The notes: generated from the sequence alone by a model not told the origin. Shown: positions 13,520-21,726, counted from the first letter of the stretch. The stretch is DNA of 35,684 nucleotides from Betaproteobacteria bacterium HGW-Betaproteobacteria-9 (GCA_002842215.1 PHCC01000038.1:1-35684); one strand, 5' to 3'. Program-made: numbers and translations.

Positions 13520-13795
13520 ATGGCTTCCCAAATTATCGCCCTTGAGCGCCGCGAACTCTACGCCTACTGCGAGAACCTGCCCGCGCCGATCATTGCCCGC
13601 CCCGTGGTGATTGCCAGCCTTGGCCGTGGCATGGCCCTGGCGCTGGACTGCGACGGCCAGCGCGTGACGCTGACCGACAACGGCCAGCCCTGCAACTTCT
13701 CATCTATCGACGCGATTTTGTACGAGCTGGACGGGACTTCCAATGTCGATTTGTCCCGTCTCGAGGTCGATCTTTCCGCCTACTGGCCGCACTGA
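13520..13795 (+). CDS. Small soluble protein of unknown function
   Basis: A 91-aa protein (MASQIIALERRELYAYCENLPAPIIARPVVIASLGRGMALALDCDGQRVTLTDNGQPCNFSSIDAILYELDG...). ATG 13520 follows GAAAGGAC. Coding bias fits the backbone. It lies between relBE and the repA leader in the same direction; its stop is 1 nt before the next possible ATG. It has no transmembrane segment and no motif known to me. Confidence 0.65.
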   Translation: MASQIIALERRELYAYCENLPAPIIARPVVIASLGRGMALALDCDGQRVTLTDNGQPCNFSSIDAILYELDGTSNVDLSRLEVDLSAYWPH

Positions 13796-13796
13796 C

Positions 13797-14192
13797 ATGA
13801 ACAGCGCCGCCACAAAAGAAAAAGGTGCGCCGAACGGGCATTCGGCACACCTTAGCCAAACTGTACGGGTAGCAACCGTGTCCCTTTCGGGCGTTTTGGC
13901 TTGCGCTGATGATAGCGCATGTCAAGGGAAAAAGCTTGTCAAACGGGCCGAGGCGCAAGCCTTCGCCACGCCGGTTTTGCTGACCGCAGCCGGGGCCATC
14001 CCCATGACCGCCGACCGCTGCACCCGCCTGGCCGACCTGCTGCGCGGGCAGGCCGTGGAGGCCAGCGCCGGGCCGACCGTCCGACCCCTCACCGCCGCCG
14101 AGCTCGCCGGGCTGCGCGAGGACATGACCGAGGCCGCCGACTGGATGCGCGCCGAGCTGGCCCGCCGCCGTTCGCAGGAGGGCCGAGCATGA
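13797..14192 (+). CDS. Protein encoded upstream of repA; start uncertain
   Basis: The frame gives 131 aa from ATG 13797. The first 70 codons, however, run through a structured region with a minus-strand terminator and a probable antisense RNA, and their coding character is poor. A more likely start is ATG 14004, giving 62 aa (MTADRCTRLADLLRGQAVEASAGPTVRPLTAAELAGLREDMTEAADWMRAELARRRSQEGRA), a helical charged protein. The stop overlaps the repA ATG (14189), so translation of the two is coupled, as in leader-peptide or co-regulator arrangements of iteron plasmids. Its function is not known; a copy-control role is inferred from position. Confidence 0.5.
   Translation: MNSAATKEKGAPNGHSAHLSQTVRVATVSLSGVLACADDSACQGKKLVKRAEAQAFATPVLLTAAGAIPMTADRCTRLADLLRGQAVEASAGPTVRPLTAAELAGLREDMTEAADWMRAELARRRSQEGRA
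13824..13851 (-). terminator. Intrinsic terminator on the minus strand
   Basis: The minus strand reads GGTGTGCCGAA, a 6-nt loop, TTCGGCGCACC, and then TTTTTCTTTT. The one non-Watson-Crick pair is U-G in the minus transcript but would be C-A in the plus transcript, and the T-run is only on the minus side. It therefore serves leftward transcription, although no leftward gene is present here. Confidence 0.8.
13865..13880 (+). promoter_or_regulatory. Leader motif ACGGGTAGCAACCGTG upstream of repA
   Basis: The third copy of the GGGTAGCAAC leader motif, on the plus strand and facing repA. It is the exact complement of the predicted loop of the antisense RNA. Confidence 0.5.
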
Positions 14193-15352
14193 AGCAGTTG
14201 CGCGACCTGCAAGCAGTCCCGACCCCTGCCGAGCTTCGCCAGTGGCGCGAAGGTTACAGGCACCATCTAGAAGCGCATGGCATCCCACCAGAGAACGCGG
14301 CAGACATGGCCGCCAAGGTGGCTTACCGGGCCGACCTTTACACGCCCGGCGATACCCTGCCCCTTTTTCAGCTTGTGCCGCCGCCGACCGAGGCTAGAGC
14401 GGCGAAGAAGACCGCGCGCCCGGCCAAGGCGGAGAAACCGACCCCGGCCACGATCCCGGCCAAGCCCAAGAGCGGGCCGCTTACGCGCCGGGATTCCAAG
14501 CTGATCGAGGCCAGCACCTTGATTGCCACCGAGCCGCCGAGCGGCGAGGACATGGCTTTTACCCATGCCGTGCTGTGCCAAGTCGGTTTGCCGCGCTCCA
14601 AGGTGGAGGGCGAGAAGTTCATGCGGCAATCCGGCTCCGCGTGGGTCAATGTCCAGGCGGGCTATCTGGACGAGGGCAACGGCCCTGTTTTGCAGCCTAT
14701 CCCCTATGGCGCTATGCCGCGCCTGGCGCTGGCGTGGGTTTCGACCTTTGCCAAGCGCAACAACACCCGCGAGATTCCGATAGGCGACAGCGCAAGCGAG
14801 TTCTTGCGCCTGCTTGGACAGCCGACCACCGGAGGCGAACGCGGCTCTTACCGCACGCTTCGCACGCAGATGCACGCCCTGGCCGCCTGCCGCTTGCAGT
14901 TGGGCTACAAGGGGCGCACGTACAACGGTTTGCCCGTGGAGCGGTTCGACGCCTGGCAGGCCAACAAGGACACGCAGCAAAAGGCGCTTTGGCCTGGCGT
15001 GATGCTGTTGTCCGAGGGCTACTTTTCCGAGCTGATCGCCAACGGCGTGCCGCTGGATAACCGGGCCTTGCACGCGCTCAAGGGTTCCGCCCTGGCGCTG
15101 GACGTTTACGCTTGGCTGGCCCATCGGCTGTACCGCATCGAGGGCCGCCCCGTGATCCTGCATTGGAAGTCGTTGCGCGAGCAGTTCGCCCAGGAGTACC
15201 AGGGCAAGGACGCGGACAAGGACTTCAAGAAGAAATTTGTTCCGGCGCTGCAAGCCGCCCAGGCGGTCTATCCGAAAGCCAAGGTCAAGCAGGTTACGGG
15301 CGGTGTGATGTTGCTGCCTTCGCCGCCGCCGATCCCGTTCAAGGGCGCTTAA
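14189..15352 (+). CDS. repA: Replication initiation protein RepA (RepA_C family)
   Basis: A 387-aa plasmid initiator. Residues about 100-380 correspond to the plasmid-encoded RepA family. Typical stretches are PRLALAWVSTFAKRNNTREIPIGDSASEFLRLLGQ, TLRTQMHALAACRLQLGY and LLSEGYFSELIANGVPLDNRALHALKGSALALDVYAWLAHRLYRI. The first 100 residues are a variable, Ala/Lys/Pro-rich region. ATG 14189 overlaps the stop of the small upstream gene and has AGGAGG at 14176. RepA should bind the iterons immediately downstream (15584-15773) and open the AT-rich stretch after them. A palindrome (copy 4) follows the stop codon. Confidence 0.9.
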   Translation: MKQLRDLQAVPTPAELRQWREGYRHHLEAHGIPPENAADMAAKVAYRADLYTPGDTLPLFQLVPPPTEARAAKKTARPAKAEKPTPATIPAKPKSGPLTRRDSKLIEASTLIATEPPSGEDMAFTHAVLCQVGLPRSKVEGEKFMRQSGSAWVNVQAGYLDEGNGPVLQPIPYGAMPRLALAWVSTFAKRNNTREIPIGDSASEFLRLLGQPTTGGERGSYRTLRTQMHALAACRLQLGYKGRTYNGLPVERFDAWQANKDTQQKALWPGVMLLSEGYFSELIANGVPLDNRALHALKGSALALDVYAWLAHRLYRIEGRPVILHWKSLREQFAQEYQGKDADKDFKKKFVPALQAAQAVYPKAKVKQVTGGVMLLPSPPPIPFKGA

Positions 15353-15363
15353 CTTCCGGGGCT

Positions 15364-15381
15364 TTTTCGCGGACGCGAAAA
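15364..15381. promoter_or_regulatory. 18-bp palindrome TTTTCGCG-GA-CGCGAAAA (copy 4 of 4)
   Basis: It lies just after the repA stop. Copies 1 and 4 are both followed by AAAACCGGGACGC, so these two sites share more than the palindrome. It could also act as a weak terminator of repA. Confidence 0.6.
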
Positions 15382-15583
15382 CCGGGACGCCCTTCCAGGC
15401 GCGCGCCTTCGCGCTTGGTCCCTTCGGGACTGGCCGCAAGCGGCCACCTTCCAGACCGCCCTAGCCTTGCGCCATCCTGGCGCTATCCTGGCCCGCCGCT
15501 ACCGCGCCGGGCACGCTCTACCCTGCCCCACCTCGCCGACCCTGGCCAGCCCTGCCGGACTATTGTGTTTTGAGGTACGGCGG
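15382..15583. other. Gap between repA and the iterons, no gene seen
   Basis: This stretch is GC-rich with short direct repeats (CGCCATCCTGG/CGCTATCCTGG; CCTTGCG/CCCGCCG). No convincing reading frame and no promoter was found. Confidence 0.5.
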
Positions 15584-15773
15584 CACGCTGAATCCGACCC
15601 CCCTACGCGAAAAACTCAAGCCCTGATAAGGACTTGGCGCATGTTCGCAAGTCTGTGGACGGCGCGAGTTGTCCACGCTGAATCGGACCCCCCCGCTACG
15701 CTGAATCGGACCCCCCCAAGGGCGGATTTTCACGCTGAATCGGACCCCCCTAGCACGCTGAATCGGACCCCCC
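15584..15773 (+). repeat. Five 20-bp iterons of the replication origin
   Basis: CACGCTGAATCGGACCCCCC or near copies start at 15584 (with CCGAC in place of CGGAC), 15674, 15697 (starting TACGC), 15731 and 15754. All have the same orientation. The spacing between starts is 90, 23, 34 and 23 bp, so the first is set apart. TTGTCCACG at 15669-15677 next to the second iteron resembles a DnaA box. These are the expected RepA-binding sites for replication and copy control. Confidence 0.92.
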
Positions 15774-16090
15774 CTAAACCTGTAAGGTTTGCCGTTAAGT
15801 TTTTCCTGTAATTTTTAACCGGTAATTGGCCCCCGCTCGCTGTGGAAAACTTGCCACGACCGAACCGGGCGAGGGGCACCCCTTTGGGGTTCCCCCGGCT
15901 TCGCCGGCCCCCCCTCCCCATTGAACAGCCCCCCCCAGGGGGGCCGGAAAACCAACCCCCCCGGTCGCAGCTCCACCGCCCAGGGCCGAGAACTAGCCGC
16001 ATCGGTACACGACCGCCGCAAGGTTTGGCAGAAAAAGCAGGGGCCGCCGCCCGTGCTCTGAACATGCCTCATCGGTTTGCTGCCGCCCGC
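15774..16090. other. Origin region: AT-rich stretch followed by GC-rich hairpins
   Basis: No gene is visible. At 15774-15830 an AT-rich stretch (CCTGTAAGGTTTGCCGTTAAG..., AATTTTTAACCGGTAATT) follows the iterons and is the likely unwinding element. TGTGGAAAA at 15840 resembles a DnaA box. From 15870 to 15970 several strong GC palindromes follow (GGGGCACCCCTTTGGGG, CCGGCTTCGCCGG, CCCCCCAGGGGGG). These may be a primosome or single-strand initiation signal, or terminators. Confidence 0.65.
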
Positions 16091-16281
16091 CTTCGCGCCC
16101 TTCGGGCTTAACCTGAAACCGCTTCGGTTTCAGGGCTTCCCGCGTCGGTACTTGCCCGACTGGCTGCGGGGGCAGGCACAGCGGGCTACTGCGCCCCTCT
16201 CCATCCCGGCCCGTGTCCTCGCCCGTGCCGGGCTGCGGGCCGCACCAGCCGGGATTCCGACCCTTGACCCGCCATCCGCTT
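16091..16281 (-). repeat. Large inverted repeat, arm A (191 bp)
   Basis: The exact reverse complement of the sequence at 35586-35678 joined to 1-99, except for 6-7 extra bases at that junction. It includes the stem-loop CCTGAAACCG-CTT-CGGTTTCAGG (16111-16133). Arm A lies beyond the origin, and arm B lies between kfrA and the first membrane gene. Recombination between the arms would invert half of the plasmid. Confidence 0.93.
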
Positions 16282-16335
16282 GAACACCAGGGGAATCCCC
16301 GCCGCGCTCGTTGGCGCGGCAGACCATCCAGGCCG

Positions 16336-16349
16336 GTGACAGATGGCCT
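16336..16349 (+). repeat. Repeat GTGACAGATGGCCT (copy 1)
   Basis: Related copies are GTGACGGATGACCT at 34260-34273 and the inverted AGGTCATCTGTCAC at 34432-34445. Without the transposons, copies 1 and 2 would be 19 bp apart in the same direction. The site probably binds a plasmid protein; KfrA or a resolvase are candidates. Confidence 0.5.
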
Positions 16350-16350
16350 A
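16346..16350. repeat. Target-site duplication GCCTA of TnA (left)
   Basis: GCCTA occurs immediately before TnA and again immediately after it at 23018-23022, as expected for Tn3-family transposition. Confidence 0.9.
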
Positions 16351-16383
16351 GGGGTCGCTTCAGAAAACGGAAAATAAAGCACG

Positions 16384-19350
16384 CTAAGCCGGTTGCAGCG
16401 GTCGCAACGGCCTGAACTTGCCCGCGCCGATCTTGGCGCTGCTACGCCACAGGTAATCGCCAGTCAGGTTGATGTGTTCCCAGCCCAGCGGCGACAGGTA
16501 CTGCAACAGGCCGTCATCGACAGCCTGGCCGTGACCACGCAAGGCGTTTGCGGCCCGTTCCAGATAGACCGTGTTCCACAGCACAATGGCCGCCGTCACC
16601 AGACTGAGGCCGCTGGCCCGATAGCGTTGCTGCTCAAAGCTGCGGTCGCGGATTTCCCCCAGCCGATTGAAGAACACGGCGCGAGCCAGCGCGTTACGAG
16701 CCTCACCCTTGTTCAACCCGGCATGGACGCGGCGGCGCAGTTCCACGCTTTGCAGCCAGTCGAGGATAAACAGCGTGCGCTCGATGCGTCCCAGCTCACG
16801 CAGGGCGACAGCCAGGCCGTTCTGGCGTGGGTAGCTGCCGAGCTTGCGCAACATCAGCGAGGCCGTCACCGTGCCCTGCTTGATCGAGGTGGCCAGCCGC
16901 AGGATTTCGTCCCAATGAGCGCGGACGTGCTTGATGTTGAGCGTGCCGCCGATCATCGGCTTCAGCGCGTCATAGGCGGCATCGCCCTTCGGGATGTAGA
17001 GCTTGGTGTCGCCAAGGTCGCGAATGCGTGGCGCGAAGCGGAAGCCCAGCAGGTGCATCAGGGCGAAGACGTGATCGGTGAAGCCCGCCGTGTCGGTGTA
17101 ATGCTCCTCGATCCGCAAGTCAGACTCGTGATACAGCAGGCCGTCGAGCACATAGGTCGAGTCGCGCACGCCGACATTGACCACCTTGGTGTGAAACGGT
17201 GCGTACTGGTCGGAGATGTGGGTGTAAAAAGTCCGCCCTGGGCTGCTGCCATATTTCGGGTTGATGTGGCCGGTGCTCTCGGCCTTGCTGCCGGTTCGGA
17301 AGTTCTGGCCGTCCGACGATGACGTGGTGCCGTCGCCCCAATGCCCAGCGAAGGGATGCCGGAACTGGGCGTTGACCAGTTCGGCCAGCGCCGTCGAATA
17401 GGTTTCGTCGCGGGTATGCCAGGCTTGAAGCCACGCGAGCTTGGCGTAGGTCGTGCCGGGGCAGGACTCAGCCATCTTGGTCAGGCCCAGGTTGATCGCG
17501 TCGGCCAGGATCGTCGTCAGCAATAAGTTTTTGTCCTTGGCCACGTCGCCCGATTTCAGGTGCGTAAAGTGCCGGGTGAAGCCCGTCCACTCATCGACTT
17601 CGAGCAGCAATTCGGTGATCTTGACGTGCGGCAGAATCATCGACGCCTGATCGATCAATGCCTGCGCGGTGTCGGGCACCGCCGCATCCAGCGGCGTGAT
17701 CTTCAGGCCCGACTCGGTGATGATGGCGTCCGGCAGGTCGTTGGCTGCCGCCATGCGGTTGACCGTGGCAAGTTGCGCTTCCAGCAGCTCCAAGCGCTCG
17801 CTCAGGTACTGGTCGCAATCGGTGACCACGGCCAGCGGCAATGCGCTGGACTGCTTGAGGCTGGCGAATTTTGCGGGTGGCACCAGGTAGTCCTCGAAGT
17901 CCTTGAACTGGCGCGAACCCTGAACCCAAATGTCGCCCGAGCGCAACGCGTTCTTCATCTCCGACAGAGCGCACAGTTCGTAATAACGCCGGTCAATGCC
18001 GGCGTCAGTCATGACCAGCTTCTGCCAGCGCGGCTTGATAAAGCCAGTAGGTGCATCAGCGGGCACCTTGCGGGCGTTGTCAGTGTTCATGCCGCGCAGC
18101 ACCTCGATGGCGTCGAGCACGTCCTTGGCGGCGGGCGCGGCCCGCAGCTTGAGCACGTCGAGGAATTCCGGCGCGTAGCGGCGCAAGGTGGCGTAACTCT
18201 CGCCGATGCGGTGCAGGAAATCGAAGTCATCGGGCTGCGCGAGCTTTTGCGCCTCGGTGACGCTCACAGCGAACGCATCCCAAGACATGACCGCCTCGAT
18301 GGCGGCGAATGGGTCGCCGCCCGATTGTTTGGCGTCGATTAGCGCCTGGCCGATCCGCCCGTACAGGCGCACCTTGGCGTTGATGGCTTTGCCCGATGCC
18401 TGGAACTGCTGCTGATGCTTGTTCTTGGCCGCATTGAACAGCTTGCCCAGGATGCGGTCGTGCAGGTCGATGATTTCGTCGGTGACAGTGGCCATACCCT
18501 CAATGGCCAGTGCCACGAGGGTGGCGTAACGTCGTTGCGGCTCGAACTTGGCCAGGTCGGCGGGCGTCATCTGACCGCCCTCGCGGGCGATCTTGAGCAG
18601 GCGGTTCTGGTGAACCAGCCGCTCGATGCCGGACGGCAGATCGAGCGCCTGCCAGGCTTTCAGGCGCTCGATGTGTTCCAGCATGTGCCGGGAATTTGGT
18701 TTGGCGGGAGACTGGCGCAGCCAGGCCAGCCAAGTCGTCTTGCCGTTGTCGCGGCGTTTCAGCTGTTCATCGAGTCGATGGCGATGCCCGTTCGACAACG
18801 GTTCGGACAAGGTTTCGTAGATGTGCCGATTGGCGCGGGTGATGGCCTCGGCGCTGGCGCGCTCGATGGCATTGAGCGCGGGCAGGATGATCGACTGCCG
18901 CCGCAGATGCTCGATCAATGCGCTGGCCAGCACAATACCCTTGTCGGTTTGCATGGCCAGCTCGGTCAACGTATGGACGGCCTGCCGATAGTGGCTCATG
19001 GTAAACGGCTGGAAGCCGAACACCGTTTGCAGTTCGACCAGGTGCTCGCGCCGGGTCTGCTCCCGCTGCCCGTAGTCGTCCCAGCTTTCGACCGGCACTT
19101 TGAGCTGTGCCGCCACGATGCGCAGCAAGGGCGGAAACGGCAGCTCATCCGCGCCCAAGATGACGCCGGGGAATCGCAGGTAGCAAAGCTGAACGGCGAA
19201 GCCCAGCCGGTTCGCCGGGCCACGGTGCTGTCGGATGACCGACAGATCGGTGTCGCTGAACGTGTAGTACCGGATCAGATCGTCTTTGGCATCGGGTAAT
19301 GCCAACAGGCTTTCGCGCTCGGTGGCGGACAGAATGGAACGACGTGGCAT
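16384..19350 (-). CDS. tnpA: Tn3-family transposase (TnA)
   Basis: A 988-aa protein of normal Tn3-family length. The N-terminal DUF4158-like part starts MPRRSILSATERESLLALPDAKDDLIRYY. The C-terminal catalytic domain has the acidic triad: D in TTSSSDGQNFRTGS, D in EEHYTDTAGFTDHVFAL, and E in FFNRLGEIRDRSFEQQ. It catalyses replicative transposition at the 38-bp repeats. Its stop codon lies within the left repeat. ATG 19350 is separated by 2 nt from the stop of tnpR upstream, so both are co-transcribed. Confidence 0.95.
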   Translation of the reverse strand: MPRRSILSATERESLLALPDAKDDLIRYYTFSDTDLSVIRQHRGPANRLGFAVQLCYLRFPGVILGADELPFPPLLRIVAAQLKVPVESWDDYGQREQTRREHLVELQTVFGFQPFTMSHYRQAVHTLTELAMQTDKGIVLASALIEHLRRQSIILPALNAIERASAEAITRANRHIYETLSEPLSNGHRHRLDEQLKRRDNGKTTWLAWLRQSPAKPNSRHMLEHIERLKAWQALDLPSGIERLVHQNRLLKIAREGGQMTPADLAKFEPQRRYATLVALAIEGMATVTDEIIDLHDRILGKLFNAAKNKHQQQFQASGKAINAKVRLYGRIGQALIDAKQSGGDPFAAIEAVMSWDAFAVSVTEAQKLAQPDDFDFLHRIGESYATLRRYAPEFLDVLKLRAAPAAKDVLDAIEVLRGMNTDNARKVPADAPTGFIKPRWQKLVMTDAGIDRRYYELCALSEMKNALRSGDIWVQGSRQFKDFEDYLVPPAKFASLKQSSALPLAVVTDCDQYLSERLELLEAQLATVNRMAAANDLPDAIITESGLKITPLDAAVPDTAQALIDQASMILPHVKITELLLEVDEWTGFTRHFTHLKSGDVAKDKNLLLTTILADAINLGLTKMAESCPGTTYAKLAWLQAWHTRDETYSTALAELVNAQFRHPFAGHWGDGTTSSSDGQNFRTGSKAESTGHINPKYGSSPGRTFYTHISDQYAPFHTKVVNVGVRDSTYVLDGLLYHESDLRIEEHYTDTAGFTDHVFALMHLLGFRFAPRIRDLGDTKLYIPKGDAAYDALKPMIGGTLNIKHVRAHWDEILRLATSIKQGTVTASLMLRKLGSYPRQNGLAVALRELGRIERTLFILDWLQSVELRRRVHAGLNKGEARNALARAVFFNRLGEIRDRSFEQQRYRASGLSLVTAAIVLWNTVYLERAANALRGHGQAVDDGLLQYLSPLGWEHINLTGDYLWRSSAKIGAGKFRPLRPLQPA

Positions 19351-19352
19351 GC

Positions 19353-19970
19353 TCAGGACTCGCGCAGGTACTGGTACAAGGTTTCGCGGCTGATGCCGAA
19401 GTCGCGGGCGATCAGGGCCTTTTGCTCGCCCGCCGCGACGCGCCGTTTCAGTTCGGCAATCTGCTCATCATTCAGTGACTTTTTGCGGCCCCGGTACGCA
19501 CCCCGTTGCCGGGCCAGCGCGATTCCTTCGCGCTGCCGCTCGCGGATCAAGGCCCGCTCGAACTCGGCAAATGCGCCCATCACCGACAGCATCAAATTCG
19601 CCATCGGCGAATCCTCGCCAGTGAAGGCCAAGCTTTCCTTGACGAATTCGATGCGCACCCCGCGCTTGGTCAGGCCCTGCACGATGCGGCGTAAGTCATC
19701 CAGGTTGCGTGCCAGGCGATCCATGCTGTGCACCACCACGGTGTCGCTTTCGCGCACGAAGGCGAGCAGCCTTTCCAGCTCGGGACGCTGGGTGTCCTTG
19801 CCGGATGCCTTGTCGGTGAACACCCGCGCCACCTGAACTCCGTCCAATTGCCGTTCCGGGTTCTGGTCGAAGCTGCTGACGCGAACGTAGCCAATGCGTT
19901 GACCGTACAAAGTGCCTCCAAGGGGTGATGTGTCAGGGTGAAATCTATTACTCTTGACTGATTGTGTCAA
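19353..19970 (-). CDS. tnpR: Serine resolvase (TnA)
   Basis: A 205-aa enzyme that resolves cointegrates at res. The catalytic serine is in RIGYVRVSSFDQN; VVVHSMDRLARNLDDLRR and GAFAEFERALIRERQREGIALARQ are the core and E-helix motifs. The helix-turn-helix AEQ-type end (QKALIARDFGISRETLYQYLRES) is intact. ATG 19970 gives a 20-residue extension before GQRIGYVRV. A TTG near 19918 would yield the usual TnpR length and may be the true start. Confidence 0.92.
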   Translation of the reverse strand: MTQSVKSNRFHPDTSPLGGTLYGQRIGYVRVSSFDQNPERQLDGVQVARVFTDKASGKDTQRPELERLLAFVRESDTVVVHSMDRLARNLDDLRRIVQGLTKRGVRIEFVKESLAFTGEDSPMANLMLSVMGAFAEFERALIRERQREGIALARQRGAYRGRKKSLNDEQIAELKRRVAAGEQKALIARDFGISRETLYQYLRES

Positions 19971-20212
19971 TAAATTTAATATTCGACTCTATTCTGACGC
20001 GATTGCAAGCTCATCCCTGACGTTGCGTTAGGGTATAGCTCAAACTGACACTTTTTATTGCTGCACCGCCGCAAATAAATTAGAATCACACTTCTCAAAG
20101 AACCAGCAACCAACTATCGGAGTTCCTACCCGTGTAAGCCTCTTTCTCGCTGCGAGCCAGCTTCAACCACATACCACGCTCGCACGAGGCTGCACGTCCG
20201 ATTCACTGCGTC
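19971..20212. promoter_or_regulatory. TnA res region and divergent promoters
   Basis: The gap between the divergently oriented tnpR and sulP is AT-rich (TGTCAATAAATTTAATATTCG, TTAGGGTATAGCTC, CTGACACTTTTTATTG, AAATAAATTAGAATCAC). It contains TGTCA/TGACA-type repeats typical of res subsites. No gene is seen. The promoters of tnpR and of the cargo operon should be here. Confidence 0.6.
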
Positions 20213-21712
20213 TTGCTGGCCCCGGATCACTCGGGGTTCGTTCTCTATTCCGCTGGCCGGGAAGACGCGCTCCGAAACGACCTACTAGCGGGCATCGTCG
20301 TCGCGCTGGCACTGATCCCCGAAGCCATCGCCTTCTCGATCATCGCGGGTGTCGATCCCAAGGTCGGCCTCTACGCTTCATTCAGCATCGCCACGATCAT
20401 CGCGTTCGCGGGTGGTCGCCCCGGCATGATCTCCGCCGCAACCGGCGCAATGGCCTTGCTCATGGTCACGTTGGTCAAAGACCACGGTCTGCAATACCTG
20501 CTGGCCGCTACTGTGCTGACTGGCGTACTCCAGATCATCGCGGGCTGGTTCAAGCTCGGTACCTTGATGCGCTTCGTCTCGCGCTCGGTCATCACCGGCT
20601 TCGTCAATGCGCTGGCCATCCTGATCTTCATGGCGCAGTTGCCTGAGCTGACCAACGTAACGTGGCACGTCTATGCCATGACAGCGGCGGGCCTTGGCAT
20701 CATCTACGGATTCCCCTACCTTACCAAGGCAGTGCCGTCGCCGCTGGTCGCCATCGTGGTGCTGACCGGCGTGGCAATCTTCCTCGGTCTCGACATTCGC
20801 ACCGTGGGCGATATGGGCAAGCTGCCAGACAGTCTGCCGGTGTTCCTGCTGCCCGAAGTACCGCTAAATCTCGAAACACTCAAGATCATCTTTCCGGTAT
20901 CCGCCACCTTGGCGGTCGTGGGCTTGCTGGAATCCATGATGACGGCTTCTATCGTCGATGACTTGACCGATTCCAACAGCAACAAGAACCGCGAATGCGT
21001 GGGACAAGGGGTAGCGAACATCGCAACCGGCTTCCTTGGCGGCATGGCAGGCTGCGCCATGATCGGCCAGTCGGTCATTAATGTGAAGTCCGGTGGCCGT
21101 GGCCGACTCTCCACGCTGGCCGCTGGCGTGTTCCTGTTGCTGATGGTGGTATTCATCGGCGACTGGGTGGCCCGCATTCCGATGGCAGCGCTCGTCGCAG
21201 TGATGATCATGGTATCCATCGGCACCTTCAACTGGGCCTCGATCCGCAACCTGCGCGAGCACCCTAAAAGCTCCAGCGTGGTGATGCTGGCCACCGTGGT
21301 GGTGACGGTCGGCACCCACGACTTGGCCAAGGGTGTTCTGGTTGGCGTGCTTCTGTCGGGCTTCTTCTTCGCGCACAAGGTGGGCCAGATTCTGCGCGTC
21401 GCCTCACGCACCGAGGACGAAGGCCGTGTGCGAACCTACACCATCACCGGCCAAGTGTTCTTCGCTTCGGCGGATCGCTTCATCAATGCCTTCGACTACA
21501 AGGAAGTCATCGAGAAAGTGCGCATCGACGTGAGCCGCGCCCACTTCTGGGACATCACCGCCGTCAGCGCACTGGACAAGGTGGTCATCAAGTTCCGCCG
21601 TGAAGCCACCGAGGTCGAAGTCATCGGCCTGAACGAAGCCAGCGCCACGATGGTGGACAAGTTCGCCGTACATGACAAAGACGGTGCCGACGACATGCTG
21701 ATGGGCCACTGA
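20213..21712 (+). CDS. SulP-family anion transporter
   Basis: A 499-aa inner-membrane transporter with about 10-12 hydrophobic helices and a C-terminal STAS domain (from about residue 410: TYTITGQVFFASADRFINAFDYKEV...HFWDITAVSALDKVV). The SulP signature LAGIVVALALIPEAIAFSIIAGVDPKVGLYASF is at residues 24-57. The family moves sulfate, bicarbonate or other anions; the substrate cannot be told from sequence. The only in-frame start near the family's usual N-terminus is TTG 20213. It is the first gene of the cargo operon, with usp 14 nt downstream. In this cassette it might help pH or anion homeostasis under stress, which is an inference. Confidence 0.9.
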   Translation: MLAPDHSGFVLYSAGREDALRNDLLAGIVVALALIPEAIAFSIIAGVDPKVGLYASFSIATIIAFAGGRPGMISAATGAMALLMVTLVKDHGLQYLLAATVLTGVLQIIAGWFKLGTLMRFVSRSVITGFVNALAILIFMAQLPELTNVTWHVYAMTAAGLGIIYGFPYLTKAVPSPLVAIVVLTGVAIFLGLDIRTVGDMGKLPDSLPVFLLPEVPLNLETLKIIFPVSATLAVVGLLESMMTASIVDDLTDSNSNKNRECVGQGVANIATGFLGGMAGCAMIGQSVINVKSGGRGRLSTLAAGVFLLLMVVFIGDWVARIPMAALVAVMIMVSIGTFNWASIRNLREHPKSSSVVMLATVVVTVGTHDLAKGVLVGVLLSGFFFAHKVGQILRVASRTEDEGRVRTYTITGQVFFASADRFINAFDYKEVIEKVRIDVSRAHFWDITAVSALDKVVIKFRREATEVEVIGLNEASATMVDKFAVHDKDGADDMLMGH

Positions 21713-21726
21713 GAGGAAACAGGATC

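Larger units (their letters stand above)
13815..13902 (-). ncRNA. Candidate antisense RNA in the repA leader
   Basis: The minus strand ends in a strong intrinsic terminator (13824-13851). Upstream it can fold as a closing stem GCCAAA/TTTGGC (13895-13900 with 13855-13860) enclosing two hairpins: CCC-GAAA-GGG, and ACGG-TTGCTAC-CCGT. A TATCAT -10 box lies at 13914-13909. The -35 is not clear: AAGCTT at 17-bp spacing is poor, and a TTGACA lies 22 bp away. Length, position in front of repA and fold resemble small copy-number-control RNAs. Its loop is complementary to two other leaders in the plasmid. The boundaries are estimates. Confidence 0.45.

Noticed and set aside
13919..14188. N-terminal extension of RepA up to 13919
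   Set aside because: The frame is open, but ATG 14189 has AGGAGG and couples with the upstream stop; the extension is Arg-rich shadow sequence of the upstream gene.
14267..15439. 390-aa minus-strand open frame opposite repA
   Set aside because: Shadow of repA; no ribosome-binding site, Arg/Gly/Leu-rich, no domain.
15584..15773. Short regular repeats considered as a CRISPR array
   Set aside because: Units of 20 bp with irregular short gaps and no cas genes; position after repA identifies them as iterons.
17560..19299. Long plus-strand frames opposite the TnA transposase
   Set aside because: Overlap completely with the clear tnpA gene and show shadow composition.
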